A DNA stretch of 64,000 bases from Xenopus tropicalis. Taxonomy: Eukaryota; Chordata; Amphibia; Anura; Pipidae. Positions 47,481-59,090 of this stretch are shown here, piece by piece. The DNA is taken from contig NC_030681.2 of NCBI RefSeq assembly GCF_000004195.4, positions 28,968,982 through 29,032,981 of the forward strand. Direction: 5' to 3'. Below the pieces are notes generated by a model. That model did no database searches and had not been told where the DNA came from. It was given only the letters and a program-made list of their open reading frames with translations. The position numbers and the translations under genes were made by a program. How positions within the stretch are numbered: the first letter of the stretch is position 1; each line of letters begins with the position of its first letter.

Positions 47481-48344
47481 GTGTAACCAGACACTATTTC
47501 TATAAATTCAATCCAGCAATAACTTTTCTAACATTTTCCTCTTGTCTCTGTTCATTGCTTGCACTCCCACTTTCTCTCTGTGCTCCATCCTTATAAAACG
47601 TTCATCCCCCTGTGCTTAGTAGATAACCTACCGCTGGCAATTGTAGTTCACAATGAGGGTCTCCATCTTGACATTCTTGTTTTGGAAGATTTCACTTAAA
47701 ATACCTCAGAAATGGCATTTTTTAATACCAAGGTTTTGCCGTCTTTTGCATTACTACTATTCTTACCACAGTCATCAGCTTTATAAAGATCAGGGCCTGG
47801 CATTGTTTATGGGATAAAAGAATTATGCACTCGATCACACTTCTTGGTTTCGACATTTATTTATATATCTCTCTTGTAAACAAGAAAATCCTAGTTGTCA
47901 GCTTATCAATGGAAGATTAATGAGTAGGCGGCCTTGAGGAGTTATTTCAGAAGGATATAACATCATCAAAGTGGTGGTATTTACATTTAAAACCCAGAAT
48001 GATAAAATGGACAAATTAGCATGAAAAAGAATTTTATGAGTAAATCAATGGAAAATTCATGGAAAACAAATGTTTTCTATCTTCAGCCTTTTAAATGCAG
48101 CCATAATGAGTGCAACCCCCTGGTTTACATATGTGCACTAAGCTATCTGATTCTTTCATCAGATCTGAAGCAAACCAGGTCATTTCTAATCTGCGCTGTC
48201 CGGGATGGCACGGATAATTAGTTAATCATTCACATACATGTGACAAACAGTATATGCATAGCTCCTCTTTAGTATAGGATGATTAACTGGATTTCTTGTT
48301 AATGCTTTATAATGTTTACATTGTGAAATTAAGAACAATAAGAG
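47481..48344. other. Unassigned unique DNA
   Basis: No repeat termini or genes recognised. Confidence 0.45.
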
Positions 48345-48545
48345 TTTTGAGCTGTATTAAAAGGGGTATAGATTCACGGGAGGAGGGGCTTATTCTTCCC
48401 CTTTACAGAGCGCTGGTAAGGCCCCATCTAGAATATGCTGTTCAGTTTTGGTTTCCATTGAAAGTCAACTGAGCTGGTAAAGGGTATGGAAAGTCCAATT
48501 TGTGAAGAAAGACTATTTGGGATTGTTTACACTGGAGAAGGGGTG
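48345..48545 (+). pseudogene. CR1-like LINE fragment
   Basis: Plus-strand translation with shifts gives [19 protein letters not shown] then [10 protein letters not shown] (48373-48450), the conserved C-terminal part of CR1-clade ORF2 ([12 protein letters not shown]). A decayed 'agggtatggaaagtccaat' and 'gaagaaagactatttggga' follow. It ends where the TTAA element starts at 48546, so that insertion probably cut it. Confidence 0.8.
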
Positions 48546-49035
48546 CTTAAAGGAGAATGCAAGTCAAAATTTAAAAAGCATACTGCCCAATAGTCCTCCT
48601 ATTGTTTAGTAAAAACACCACACTTTTGGCTCACCTAATGAAATATTTACTCAGTCACACTTACTTCACATTTTCTAGAACAGGCAGCCATCTCTAAAAA
48701 GGTATTCTCCCTTCCTTTCCCTCCTTGCTTCATACTGCACATGTGTTTCATTCCCTCCCCCCCCTCCCCTCTGCCAGATCCGCTTCTGATTGGCTGGTGG
48801 GTATGTGTCGCTCAGAACAGGAGACAGGATCAAGTTACACACATGCTCAGAGAATAGGAAGGCTGCCGCTGGCACCTACAGGAAGGGGAGAGAGATTTCA
48901 GTGATGTCACTGTAGGCTTCACACTGCTGTAGGCTGCCAGCACCATATCTCAGAGAAGCAAGCAGGGATCTGGGAATTTAGATATGCAGTAAGTACTTAA
49001 AAAGAATGCCTTTAGTCTTACTTTTTAATTTATAT
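48546..49035 (+). mobile_element. Kolobok-like MITE, copy 1, right end lost
   Basis: Begins 'ttaaaggagaatgcaagtca' and follows the copy at 52796 nearly base for base, with a 14-base extra segment at about 48688-48701. It loses similarity after 'tttatattaagcc', just before the terminus. Non-coding. Confidence 0.85.
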
Positions 49036-49044
49036 TAAGCCTAC

Positions 49045-49160
49045 AATGAGTAGGCCATTCCACCGTACACTCCTATTGTTGCCGGTGGAAAGTCATTTTG
49101 AGCGCATAGTCGCCTGCAGTAGCAGAAATCTGCCATGGGCGACTAACATGCTCCCTGAAT
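49045..49160. mobile_element. Degenerate family D-like fragment
   Basis: 'gccggtggaaagtc', 'gcatagtcgcctgcagtagc' and 'catgggcgactaacatgctc' resemble pieces of the Harbinger-like element at 42230. It adjoins the truncated end of the MITE at 48546. Confidence 0.35.
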
Positions 49161-49418
49161 CAGACATACTAGCTGATATATTAGATAGCTTCAGTAAGGA
49201 ATGACTATACAGGGGTTATTGAAATTAGCCCTTAGTACTAGTCCAGGGACTGGATCACAAGGCAATTTCTAACCTCCATTACTCCTTTTACATGCAGATA
49301 GATGTACAATTAGAAATTAACATACATTTTATCTTTCTGCTATTATCTGTGTATTTACTAAAGGGTCAACAAACCCAGGAATAAAAAAAAAAAGCATTTA
49401 CATAATACGTTTAGTATA

Positions 49419-49795
49419 TTAAAGTGATACTGACACTAAAAAATGACTCCTCAAAATATGAATGTACATAAAAAGTTGCCTAAAGGTCATGTTGATTGAT
49501 TTTCACTGAGAGATTTGCTTTTGTAAGTAATTGTTACTTGAAGTCCCTAAGCCTGACTGTTTTGCCAACCTGACTGTCCCTTCTCAGCCTGTCAGTTACA
49601 GCTTCTAATGCTAACGGCCTACTGCTGGACAAATATGGCAGCCCCCTTATAGGGGAACATGGGGGATCAGGCAGGTAATATAAAAGCATTGGGCAAATAC
49701 TTTAATGGCAAAAATGAAGGTCATGCAAAGACAATGTTATGATAGATGTAAAAAAAAAAGGTTTAATTTCTGGTGTCAGTATCTCTTTAAAGTGC
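49419..49795 (+). mobile_element. Kolobok-like MITE, complete
   Basis: Left 'ttaaagtgatactgacac' and right 'ggtgtcagtatctctttaa' are good inverted ends terminating in TTAA. The interior is non-coding with an A-rich run at 49750-49759. The 108-codon frame starting at 49739 overlaps the right end and is not a gene. Confidence 0.85.
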
Positions 49796-50056
49796 AAAAT
49801 TATCAAAGATCAAATTGCTTTGCCTGGTAACAGTTTACATTTTTCCTTTATACGGCTTTCTGAAGTTGCGCAAAATTTCCTCCTGCATACAGCTTCAGAA
49901 AACCGAAGTGCTTGGGCTTTCATTAAACATCAAATAGAAGATGACCACATCAAAATATGGGTGTGGAATCTACAAGTAACACAGGGAAATCATGGCTTGG
50001 TTATGAAGAGAGCCTATGTGTCAGGCACACAAAGTTCACCAGTTGGTATTGCTTTA

Positions 50057-50375
50057 GGGAGGTGACAGAAGGGGAGATTAGTCGTCCCTCGGCAAATATT
50101 CGTTGCCATGGGTGACTAATCTCCCCGCAATGCCATCCCACTGGCAAGAATGTAAATCACTGGTGGGATGGCATACGTGTTGCTACAATTTCCAGAAGTC
50201 ACCCAAAGTTGCTTGAGAGGTAACTTCGGGTGACTTCGGCAAATCGTAGCAACGCGTATGCCATCCCACCCACGATTTACATTCTTGCCGATGGGATGGC
50301 ATTGCGGGGAGATTAGTCGCCCGTGAAAACAAAGATTTGTCGTGGGGCACCTAATCTCCCCGTATGCCACTGCCC
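50057..50375. mobile_element. Harbinger-like MITE (family D), diverged
   Basis: Starts 'gggaggtgacagaaggggag', ends 'ctccccgtatgccactgccc', TTA on both sides (50054-50056 and 50376-50378). The internal 'tgccatcccactgg' and 'gatgggatggca' pairs match the family. Older than the 42-kb copy judging by substitutions. Confidence 0.8.
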
Positions 50376-50639
50376 TTAAGAGACAAACATTGATTGGTTG
50401 CTGTGTATGTGACTATATTTGTTCCATAACTACTTCATACATACTTCAAGAATATGGCAGCTCCAGAAATCAGTGTGCAAGGCAGAAACTTGTTATGAAA
50501 TTGACTTATTATTTTGCTGAGTTCCAATAAAAATTTCACTTTCACTCCCACCCCAGAAAATGTTGTATTTTAGAGAAAATAAAGATTTTAGCTTTACACA
50601 AGCTTCATCCATACATAATCAATTACTCAACCAGTCTGT

Positions 50640-51300
50640 TTTCAATTGCAGACATATATGAAGTGTTTAGCAAAGCCAAGATGAGTTGTTTGTAGATTGG
50701 AAAGCAAACAGGATGGCTGGCAGTGTTTAAAGAGTCGGAACCTGTCTAAATAGCTCTTTTCTCTCTTTCTTCTCCAATTAAAATATAAAGTAAATAATAT
50801 TAAAAATCAAACCCATTGGAGGCTCTTAAGGATCCTCTGCTTCAGTGGGTTTCTATGTTATCACCCTGAACAAAGTAAAAATGGGATGAACCTTCAGCAA
50901 TCCATTATTCATTTGCTATTGAATCTGCATGTCCCTGTGGAGATCAGTTAATACCCACTAGAGAAGTGGAAGCTAGAGCTCTGACTCAGAGACCAAAGAA
51001 ATTACCATTTCTCATTTTTTTTTTATTTTTCATTATTTCGTTAAGTAAATGTGTTGAAAATGCAACTGCAAATATGCCCTAAGGCTGTTATTAGATAGGG
51101 AATTTGTAAGATTCCCAATTCAATTACCAACACGAAATTATCAGGTAAGACAATTGCTTCAGAAGCACATTGAATTTCCATTGAGAATACTGGTAGCCCT
51201 ATCTACTTTATAGCCACAAAGCATTCAGACTGACGGCTGTGTGGCTGCTTATGGGCTCATTAATGTGTCATAATCAACCTGCTTAGGGCATAAGTGTGGA
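50640..51300. promoter_or_regulatory. Candidate conserved non-coding block
   Basis: No repeat termini. Contains CCATTATTCATTTGC, TCATTAATGTGTCATAATC and several CAATT words. The pattern is suggestive of homeodomain or Sox-type enhancer DNA, but this is compositional inference only. Confidence 0.18.
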
Positions 51301-51329
51301 TCTACCAAGGGGCTCTTTTGTCAGCCTCG

Positions 51330-51620
51330 GCCAGGGGTCCCCAGGATTTTATAGCTGTGAGCCACATTCAAATGTAAAAAGACTTTGCAAGGAACACAAG
51401 CATTAAAAAACGTTGAGGGGGTGCCAAATATAGGCTATTGGTAGCCCCTTATGTGAACTGGCAGCCTACAGGAGCCTCTGTTTGATGGTACACCTGGTTT
51501 TGATGCAACTAAAGCTCAACTTCCAAAATAATAACCTGCTTTGAGGCCACTGGGGGCAACATCCAATGGGTGGGTGAGTAACATGCCACTGTGAGCCACT
51601 GGTTGGGGATCACTGGCCTA
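51330..51620 (+). mobile_element. hAT-like element (family B)
   Basis: 'ccaggggtccccaggatttt' and 'ggttggggatcactggcc' mark the ends. The left terminus matches the classic hAT 'caggggtcccca'. Confidence 0.8.
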
Positions 51621-51879
51621 CACATTTTCTCTGTCTGGTCACATAATTTATAGGTCACTAGCCTGCAAGGACTGATATGGTTTACTTTTTCCTGGTCACC
51701 CAAAACAAAAGCCCAGTCTGTATAGCTAAGATGTACTATACATCTGGTTACAGTAGATGTAAACAGACGAATATACCAATATAGAAGCATTGCCCTTAGG
51801 GGTGCCTACACTGTGCCCTTATACTTAGTCATAATAGGGAAATAAATGGATGGCAATACTTATTTATACATATTTTAGC

Positions 51880-52510
51880 ACATTTATTTTTTTGTCTGAT
51901 ACAAACTTTGAAATTTTGAAATTTGTCTTTTCACAAATGGTGAATATTTTCATCAGTGACAAAAACTTTTTTTGAATTTTGACAGGCATTTTGTTTGACT
52001 AGAAAAAAACGTTTTTTAGACAGGACAAAAATGCAAGAAAAAAATTTACATTGACTTCAATACGTTTGGCACAAGAAAAAAAGCCTATTAACTCCGATAC
52101 ATATGGCACAAGAAAAATGCAGAGAAATTATGCCTATTGACTCCAATGTATTTTCCAAAGAACATCTTGTGAAAAACACCCATTAGCTTTAGTGCATTCT
52201 GCTAAATTTGGGTAAAATTTCAATAATTCATGAGTTTTTCCACATAAACAGGGTAGTTTTGCTCACTACTAGTGAAATTAGTAATAAGCAATGTGGAAAA
52301 ATTTTGTTGTGCCAAAAAACGCCCATTGACAATGCATTTTGCTTAAAAAAAGTCACAAAAAACACTCATTGATGTATTTTGTGTGGGAAAAAAATGCAGC
52401 AAAAAAAAAAATTACTACCACTGACCAGTGCAGTTTGCATGAATAAAAAAATTCCCATTGACTTCAATGTGTTTGGAGAAATTTTATCTCTACTCATCAT
52501 CGCATATAAT
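51880..52510. mobile_element. Family C-like element pair
   Basis: Repeated 'cattgacttcaat', 'attgactccaatg' and 'aaaaaaatgc' units fill both halves, meeting at 'ttgctcactactagtgaaat' (52259-52278), where one copy ends and another may begin. Non-coding. Confidence 0.5.
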
Positions 52511-52795
52511 GCATGCTCCTCGACTTTACAACAAACCATATTAATATTTTTCTACATGCAATGTCAAAGAATTTTAAGGCTTGAGTCCCAAGATCCCCAT
52601 ATAGGAGTCGGAACATTGCAATACTAATGATCACAGTACTAAAGGAGCCATTTCAAATAATTTTGCTAGAAAATTTGCTGCTTCAAAAGGGAAAAAAATA
52701 CCTATTTCCCATAACGCTAGAATTTTGACAAGTCCTTGCAGGCACATACAAATCCAGGTATAAATAGAAATGTTCATATTCTTATAATGACAATT

Positions 52796-53287
52796 AAAGG
52801 AGAATGCAAGTCAAAATGTAAAAAGCATACTGCCCAATAGTCCTCCTATTGTTTAGTAAAAACACCACACTTTTGGCTCACCTAATCAAATATTTACTCA
52901 GTCACACTTACTTCACATTTTCTAGAACAGGCAGGTATTCTCCCTTCCTTTCCCTCCTTGCTTCATACTGCACATGTGTTTCATTCCCTCCCCCCCTCCC
53001 CTCTGCCAGATCCGCTTCTGATTGGCTGGTGGGCATGTGTAGCTCAGAACAGGAGACAGGATCAAGTTACACACATGTTTAGAGAATAGGAAGGCTGCCG
53101 CTGGCACCTACAGGAAGGGGAGAGAGATTTCAGTGATGTCACTGTAGGCTTCACACTGCTGTAGGCTGCCAGCACCATATCTCAGAGAAGCAAGCAGGGA
53201 TCTGGGAATTTAGATATGCAGTAAGTACTTAAAAAGAATCCCTTTAGACTTACTTTTAATTTATATTAACCTTTCATTGTCCTTTAA
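52796..53287 (+). mobile_element. Kolobok-like MITE, copy 2, complete
   Basis: Left 'ttaaaggagaatgcaagtca', right 'ctttcattgtcctttaa'. Near-identical to 48546-49035. The interior includes 'gccagatccgcttctgattg' and a polypyrimidine/poly-C run near 52985-53000. Confidence 0.88.
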
Positions 53288-53309
53288 CATACAGGTGGAG
53301 CATGAGTTG

Positions 53310-53516
53310 ATTCCACTCTGGCTCCACTCTTATTCCCTATCTTTCTATTCGGTCCCTCTTGTGTTCATATTCCAGTCTCTTATTCAAACCACTGCCTGGT
53401 TGCCAAGATAAATAAGACAGAAATTAAACAAAATGAAAACCAATAGCAAATCGTCTCTGAATATCTATATCTAGGTCATACTAAAAGTTAATTTAAAGGT
53501 GTGAATAACCCCTTGA
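53310..53516 (+). mobile_element. TTAA-type element, right half
   Basis: 'tccagtctcttattcaaacc', 'gaaaaccaatagcaaatcgt' and 'catactaaaagttaatttaa' match the right half of the repeat seen in part at 46838. It adjoins the end of the previous MITE. Confidence 0.55.
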
Positions 53517-54930
53517 ATCTGTAATATTATACCCAGCATGCCCTATAACATGATAAAGCTGTTGTGCCAAAAACATTCCGGTTGCCCTGTAATTCCTGTT
53601 TCATCTCGGACCCCAGATAACCCTGCTCCATAATTAAAATGTACTGCGGTTCAGGACGAGGCTAGCAGGGGTGAATGGTGTGTATTGCATCCCTTTAGCT
53701 CCTGACCATCTGTTACTTATGTTTTCTGATATAAGTGCGCTGGCACGGGAGCCTTTCTCTGCTAGAGTCTCAGTAAATGGTTTTAATACTTACCCCCCTA
53801 ATCTGACATATTCTAAACATTAAGGCATTCTTAATCACTTCAGATAAATATGTCAAGGCTGGAATTTTCAAGGTCACACTAAAAGGTATCTAATGTAAAA
53901 TGTTATCCAAAAAATAACACCATCCACGGCATTGATGTGCTGTTTTAATTCATTCTGCAGACTCATGAGACATATGATTTGATTTAGCATATTCAGCTCG
54001 TGAGATAAGAGTGTTGGTGGAATTATTCAAATGAAAGCGCTAATGGCGTGTGTTATTCCATCAATAGACCACACAGTTTTCAACTATTATCATAATGTGT
54101 TTAATTAAACGACCTTTTTACTTGGCATGTTGTTCAAGGCAGGATTCCTCTCGACTTCAAGTAGAAAGCGTTTTAATTATAAACATCTCTAATAAAGTCA
54201 ACATGGTACATTCGAACGCTGGCGCAGAAATAATGCATTCAAGCCAAACACAAAAGCCATTTATTCCCCGCAATTCTGCAGCGAAGTGTCACTCAGCCGC
54301 GTGTTGGGAAAGTAGGCCCCGGGCTCTTACTGCATGAAGCCTTTTGACTAAAGCAGTTTTTTTTTTTGTTCCAGAATTTGATACTGAATAAATCATTTTG
54401 AAATGTCTATGCTGTTACAGTAAATTGGCAATTTTAACTATGTCTCTTTTTACACTTCTTATATAAATCAAATTACTAAACCACAGCGCTTCTGTTTCCC
54501 GAGTTTGCATTTATGAGGTTCAGTCGAAGTCAAATATTCCTTAGAATCCCGGAGAAACTGCTGAGGTCGGCTTCATTTTATAGTGTTTAGCGAAACATTG
54601 TACCGCGGCGGAAGGGAAGTGATCTCTGGGTTTGGTATTAGGAGAATAGCACAACGAATGATTGATGTGATTAGTGCATTGTTACGGACTTGCCAAGAAA
54701 AAAAATATCTTAAAAGATGTTGCCATGTAATTATCAGTAAATACTCTAGTCCTGTTCATAATTAGAGCTAAACGCATACAAATATTTTGTAGATGTTATA
54801 ATTATGTATTTGCAAATCTGTGCGAGGGTCTTTAAACACAGGTGTTCTCCATGTGTCTGAGCTGGGTTGCCTCTCAGCAGCGTTCAGATGCACAGCGATG
54901 CTTTAAAAATAGGGAACATTACTCCCCAAG
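53517..54930. promoter_or_regulatory. Long repeat-free block, candidate regulatory DNA
   Basis: The longest stretch without a recognisable repeat. Bases 53930-54330 and 54480-54770 hold many homeodomain-type words (TTTAATTAAACG, TTTTAATTATAAAC, GCTAATGG) and CpGs unusual for this window (tcgaacgctggcgc, cagccgcgtg, accgcggcgg). I infer possible conserved enhancers; frames of 60-80 codons here show no domain. Confidence 0.25.
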
Positions 54931-54932
54931 GC

Positions 54933-55075
54933 AAAGGTTGTCAAACTTTTTCAGTTCAAGTCCCACTTGAAGGTCCAACCTTTGACCATGCCCCCCTCCT
55001 TGCCGTTCCAGCCTTTGGTTAGGGCCCCTCTTAGCTCATGAAACGAGTACAGTTATGAGAAAAATATTGCTCTAT
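54933..55075 (+). mobile_element. Second hAT-type element, left end
   Basis: 'caaaggttgtcaaacttttt' resembles the cagtggttctcaaacttt terminus of hAT elements. A plausible inverse right end was not found. Confidence 0.35.
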
Positions 55076-55227
55076 AAGTCATTCAGCAGCAAATTCAGCA
55101 GGTAAATAGGTATTTATGTAGGTTTATGCAGAAGTACAAATGGTCATTCTCACCCTAACTAGCCTTCTGGCCAAGCCCACATTTTTATGCTCTTAGCCTC
55201 CATTACAATACCTTAAGGTGCTAAAAA

Positions 55228-55716
55228 TTGCACAGCTTTTGCTTATGCTCAATAGTGCTCTTGCCACAGCTAAAGAAGAATCAGCCAATGGAAATTCAGG
55301 AACCCCATCTCTCACGCCTGAATGATGTTAAAGAGATGCATCTAACCAGAGACCTTTTAGCTGCTGTGAAACTGGAACTCCCAAAAGGAAAGCCCTGCCT
55401 CTGTGTCCTCAGCTTCACTCTTCATTATGATTCAGCTCAGGATGCACATAAAACTGACCAGAAATGCACTGATTTGGCATGTATGCCCAACTGGGGGAGG
55501 CATTCCAACAGACAATCCTTCATCTGCCAGGGTCACAGGATTATTATCATGATGGGGAAATTTCCATTGGTTGGTCAAAAGGAAGTAAAGAGAAGGCACA
55601 GCAATGTGACTTATCTTCCTGCTGTTTCAATAACTGGACGTTTAGTCCAAACAAAACAATATAGAGGTTGCCTAAAGATGGCCATAACCGTACCTATAAA
55701 ACCTTACGAAACCTAG
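55228..55716 (+). other. 162-codon open frame, no recognised protein
   Basis: The longest non-repetitive open frame in the window. The predicted product begins MHSFCLCSIVLLP and has no clear transmembrane, catalytic or zinc-binding pattern. Its last 15 or so codons run into the MITE at 55673. Composition matches the surroundings. I consider it a chance frame or part of an unrecognised repeat. Confidence 0.2.
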
Positions 55717-56075
55717 TTTTGTATGATTTTCGGACCACGTGTGGGTTCCGAATTATCGTCCCGATAATTTTCGTACCATAGCAGTTGGTCATTTAGTCGA
55801 TCGGCCAGGTTAGAATATTTTAGTCGGATAACCATAAAATCTTCCCATGTGTTGTGTATCAGATAATATCCTTGGGGGACCTACAATAGAAGTTACTTTC
55901 ATGCGATTGGTGTCTGCCAACTATTTCACGTTCAGAACATCCACCGATTTGTATTTCAAGGGCTTTATCCTACAATTTAAGTCTGAATCTTAGTTTCAGA
56001 CTGAAAGTAAGACCGACATGCAAACGTTTGCTGGTAGAAGACTAAAATCTGAACGTGTATGCCCACCTTTAGTTA
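55673..56075. mobile_element. MITE-like element with 'gcctaaagatggccat' and 'gtatgcccacctttag' ends
   Basis: Left 'gcctaaagatggccataac' and right 'gaacgtgtatgcccacctt' fit the ends of Xenopus palindromic elements. The interior has many short inverse words (tcgtaccat, tttagtcg, gtcggataa). Confidence 0.5.
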
Positions 56076-56513
56076 GAAACAAGGGCAAGAAACAATAGAG
56101 AAGGCAAAGCAGTATGGCAAGTGATTTTTTTTTTTGTTAGAGAATCTAGTAAATCCCCAGAACACTCCGCATTTAATTGTGAAGGGAATGTTAATCTCCA
56201 CTGATCCCTAGAGAGCCCTCGCTCAGTACAGTTATCTACTGCCGGAGTGTCATCTGCCTCAGCAAATATAAACCAGCAGCACATCCAATGCTCGCCATGT
56301 AGTCCCATTACACTGAATTACACTGAAATGCCTAGAATGCCTCATCCATTAAAGGGAAAACAATGCCAAAGTGATAGGCAGAATTTTTTAACAATATTTA
56401 AACATTTGGTGGGAGTGCAAAACTCACAAGCAGAAAGCGAATACCCTGTGTGATTTTAATCCAAGGCTATCAAGTGATGATCGATTGGCCCTAAATATAG
56501 AATATCTCTATAG

Positions 56514-56516
<3 letters not shown>

Positions 56517-56544
<28 letters not shown>
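56517..56544. repeat. (TA)n microsatellite
   Basis: About 14 TA units, without an adjoining foldback. Confidence 0.9.
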
Positions 56545-56545
<1 letters not shown>

Positions 56546-56707
56546 CTGTTCATAGTCACAGGTTCCTCAACTATATAGATTTATGAAGAAACACACTGTT
56601 GCTTTCATACAGGTAAATTTATAAGCCACTAGGAGCAACTTTATTTATATCTGAGGTCTTTTGAAAACTTTTCATTTTCAGTTTATCAAGTTGTAGGTGT
56701 TTAAAGG

Positions 56708-57030
56708 CTAAAGGTGATCATACACTATATCAGCGGATCTTTCCACCATTATGCCCACCTAAGGTGGACGATATTGGAGTAAGTTAAACACTTGTCCTTC
56801 TGCCAAACAATCGAATTACAATGAAGGGAATAGGACCTGTCGAAGTGAGGACTGCATCAATATGCCAATGCGGTCCTGATCAAACGAGCAAATCAAACCT
56901 GTCCAATCAACATCTGCCCAATTTTAGGCCAGAAATCAGTTGGGGTCCCCATACCCAAGCAGATAAGCTGCCGAATCGGTGTGAAGAACCCAAATCAGCA
57001 GCTTAAATCTGGCCGTGTATGGCCATCTTT
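56708..57030. mobile_element. MITE-like element ending 'ggccgtgtatggccat'
   Basis: The left end 'gctaaaggtgatcataca' is a degraded inverse of the right end 'tgtatggccatcttta'. The interior has 'agctgccgaatcgg' and 'tcagcagctt'. A common Xenopus repeat, diverged here; a 61-codon frame crosses it. Confidence 0.55.
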
Positions 57031-57184
57031 ATAAAACAATACACTGTATTTAATAACAACTGACCATACAGTAAATACACTGCTGAATAAATAAAACAGC
57101 TTTTAGCTACATGATATCTGGTGTAAAAGATGCTTTTAACTGATTTAATTCTCATTGCAGAAGGTTAGAGCATGCAAGGCCTAT

Positions 57185-57262
57185 TATATCAACAACAACA
57201 ACAACAACAAACATTTGTAAAGTGCTTTTCTCCCGTGGGACCCAAAGCGCATTATATGAATA
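57185..57262. mobile_element. (CAA)n with SINE-like fragment
   Basis: Eight CAA units, then 'catttgtaaagtgctttt' and 'cgtgggacccaaagcgc', related to 3838-3880. Confidence 0.5.
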
Positions 57263-57380
57263 TGATTTTATTTTTTCAAACCGTAGCTTAATATAATCAC
57301 ACTGCTGTCTAGTGGACACAAATGACTGAAATACAAACCATCCACTTCTGACATCTAACAAGATAGAGAAGAAAGGAGGT

Positions 57381-57398
57381 TCCCCCCCCCCCCCCCCC
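57381..57398 (+). repeat. Poly-C tract
   Basis: About 18 C residues. Confidence 0.85.
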
Positions 57399-58116
57399 AA
57401 TAGGCCTAACAGTCTAAGGCAGGCACAGGTACCGCTATTCACAATGGTTGGAGCCAAGTGCCAAGACTGAATCAGATGGTGTGCTGGTTCTCCAAGAGAT
57501 AGGATATGAGTGTAGTGCTAGTCTGGGAGAGAAGGGTAAGTGCAATAAGGAATGTTTTAGTAGTTTCTTGTAAAGGAAAGGTTTGATCCAACCGGCTTCG
57601 ATTGTGAAGAAAGCAGCGTCGGCGGCACTGATGTTGGGATTCAGTGGAATTCTGTGGTTTGTAGTTTTAGAAAATCTGAAGGGATGCTTTTTTAGCATTA
57701 TTATATAAATCCATTGGTAGGTCTGTCTGTTTTTAATGTCCATGGTGTGGTCCAGGAAGAAGGTGACACCAAGACAAAACTGCCCATGCTTAAAAACATG
57801 TCAATTCTAATAATATTAGATATTTTTTTCTATATAACTAGAGCATGAGAAATATTAATATCCCATAGTTACTAAACTTTGCATGTTAGGGAGTATTAGT
57901 GGACACTGATTGAACTATACTGTATCTGCTCATATCCATGACAAAACCTTTTGCAGCTTTAGTGAGGTTGTCCTCTACTTGCTCCAGGAGTTCCTTCTAG
58001 GAGAAACAACATTTAAAGTAGTGATTTCTAACAATCTTATCTCCTTGTTTTTCATTCTCATAAGTAGGAGGAAGGACTTAGAAGTTAGAAGACATAAACA
58101 TGCTATGCTCTTGAAC
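57399..58116. other. Unassigned unique DNA
   Basis: Frames of about 100 codons at 57152-57457 and 57435-57743 (minus) have no recognisable domains. No repeat ends seen. Confidence 0.4.
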
Positions 58117-58317
58117 ATGGATCCCCAATCTTTTTTACTTGTGAGCCACACTCAGATGTAAAAAGTGTTGGTGAGCCACACAAGCATGAAAAATGTTCTT
58201 TGGGGATGCCAAATAAGGGCTGTGATTGGCTATTTGGTAGCCCCATGTGGACAGGGAGCAACATCAAAAGTGGTGAGGGACATGTTGCTCTCAAGTCACT
58301 GGTTGGGGATCACTAAT
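58117..58317 (+). mobile_element. hAT-like element (family B), internally deleted
   Basis: 'catggatccccaatctttt' to 'ggttggggatcactaat'. The central part between 'tgtggacagggagcaacatc' and the usual interior is absent. Confidence 0.75.
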
Positions 58318-58559
58318 TTAGAACACTACACAAACACAGGCAAGGACCTTCCCCTTGCCCATTATTTAAATGCCAGTGAGTATGTTGAGATAGCTTTATG
58401 TTTTATCATAATTTGCCTTTTTTCCATTCATACAAATGAACAGGAGATGCCATGTTGCTTGCCTCAGCAAATATCCATGGCAAAAAAAAAAAAATCTCAG
58501 TCAAGACGAGTAGAATGGTCCCAGGCCAGAGAAGGTTGCACCATGGCGTATGACATATG

Positions 58560-59090
58560 ACAGGACACCCATTTGCTACTCACTGGAGTACAGCTTTAAT
58601 GTCACCTTCGGCAAATAAATTAGCTCCATGTAACATTACCCTAATGGGCTGAAAACACATAATTAATTTTGCTGTAAATAGAAGCGGGTCTGTAATGTCA
58701 AATGCTGCTGGGTACAAGAGCATTCGTTAACTCTGCTCTCGATCAATCTGCATGAAACGCTTCTTCTGTATTCTAGAATGAATTTTTTGGCCAATTGCAA
58801 TCCCTTCATGCGCAGGCCTAAGTATTACTTTTTAATCAGGTTACACGGAAAGTTATGCGGTTGAGGAATATGTGTTCGAATGAGTTTTGACATACTGTTT
58901 GCTTAATGTCTAACTTTATCTCATAATGCATTCTTCACCTCTAACATCCCCAGATTTCCATTTGGACGTAATGAGAGGCATTTTATCATAAGTGTCACTC
59001 AATTCATTACTTGGCCACGGAATTCTTGTTAAGCTTTAGTTGTCTTTCATGGGGATCATTAAGGGAAACAAATAACAGACAGACCCGATT
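58560..59090. promoter_or_regulatory. Candidate conserved non-coding block
   Basis: Repeat-free. Contains ACATAATTAATTTTGC, GGCCAATTGCAAT, TTTTTAATCAGG and CTCAATTCATTACTTGG. The density of homeodomain and CCAAT-type words is above neighbouring DNA by eye. Function is inference. Confidence 0.25.

Noticed and set aside
48150..48180. Minus-strand CTGATGA at about 48157-48163
   Set aside because: No GAAA after a paired helix and no AATAAA in the expected place.
55228..55716. 162-codon frame as a possible gene
   Set aside because: No domain, no codon or splice signal, and its end lies in a MITE. A frame of this length is not surprising in 64 kb read six ways.
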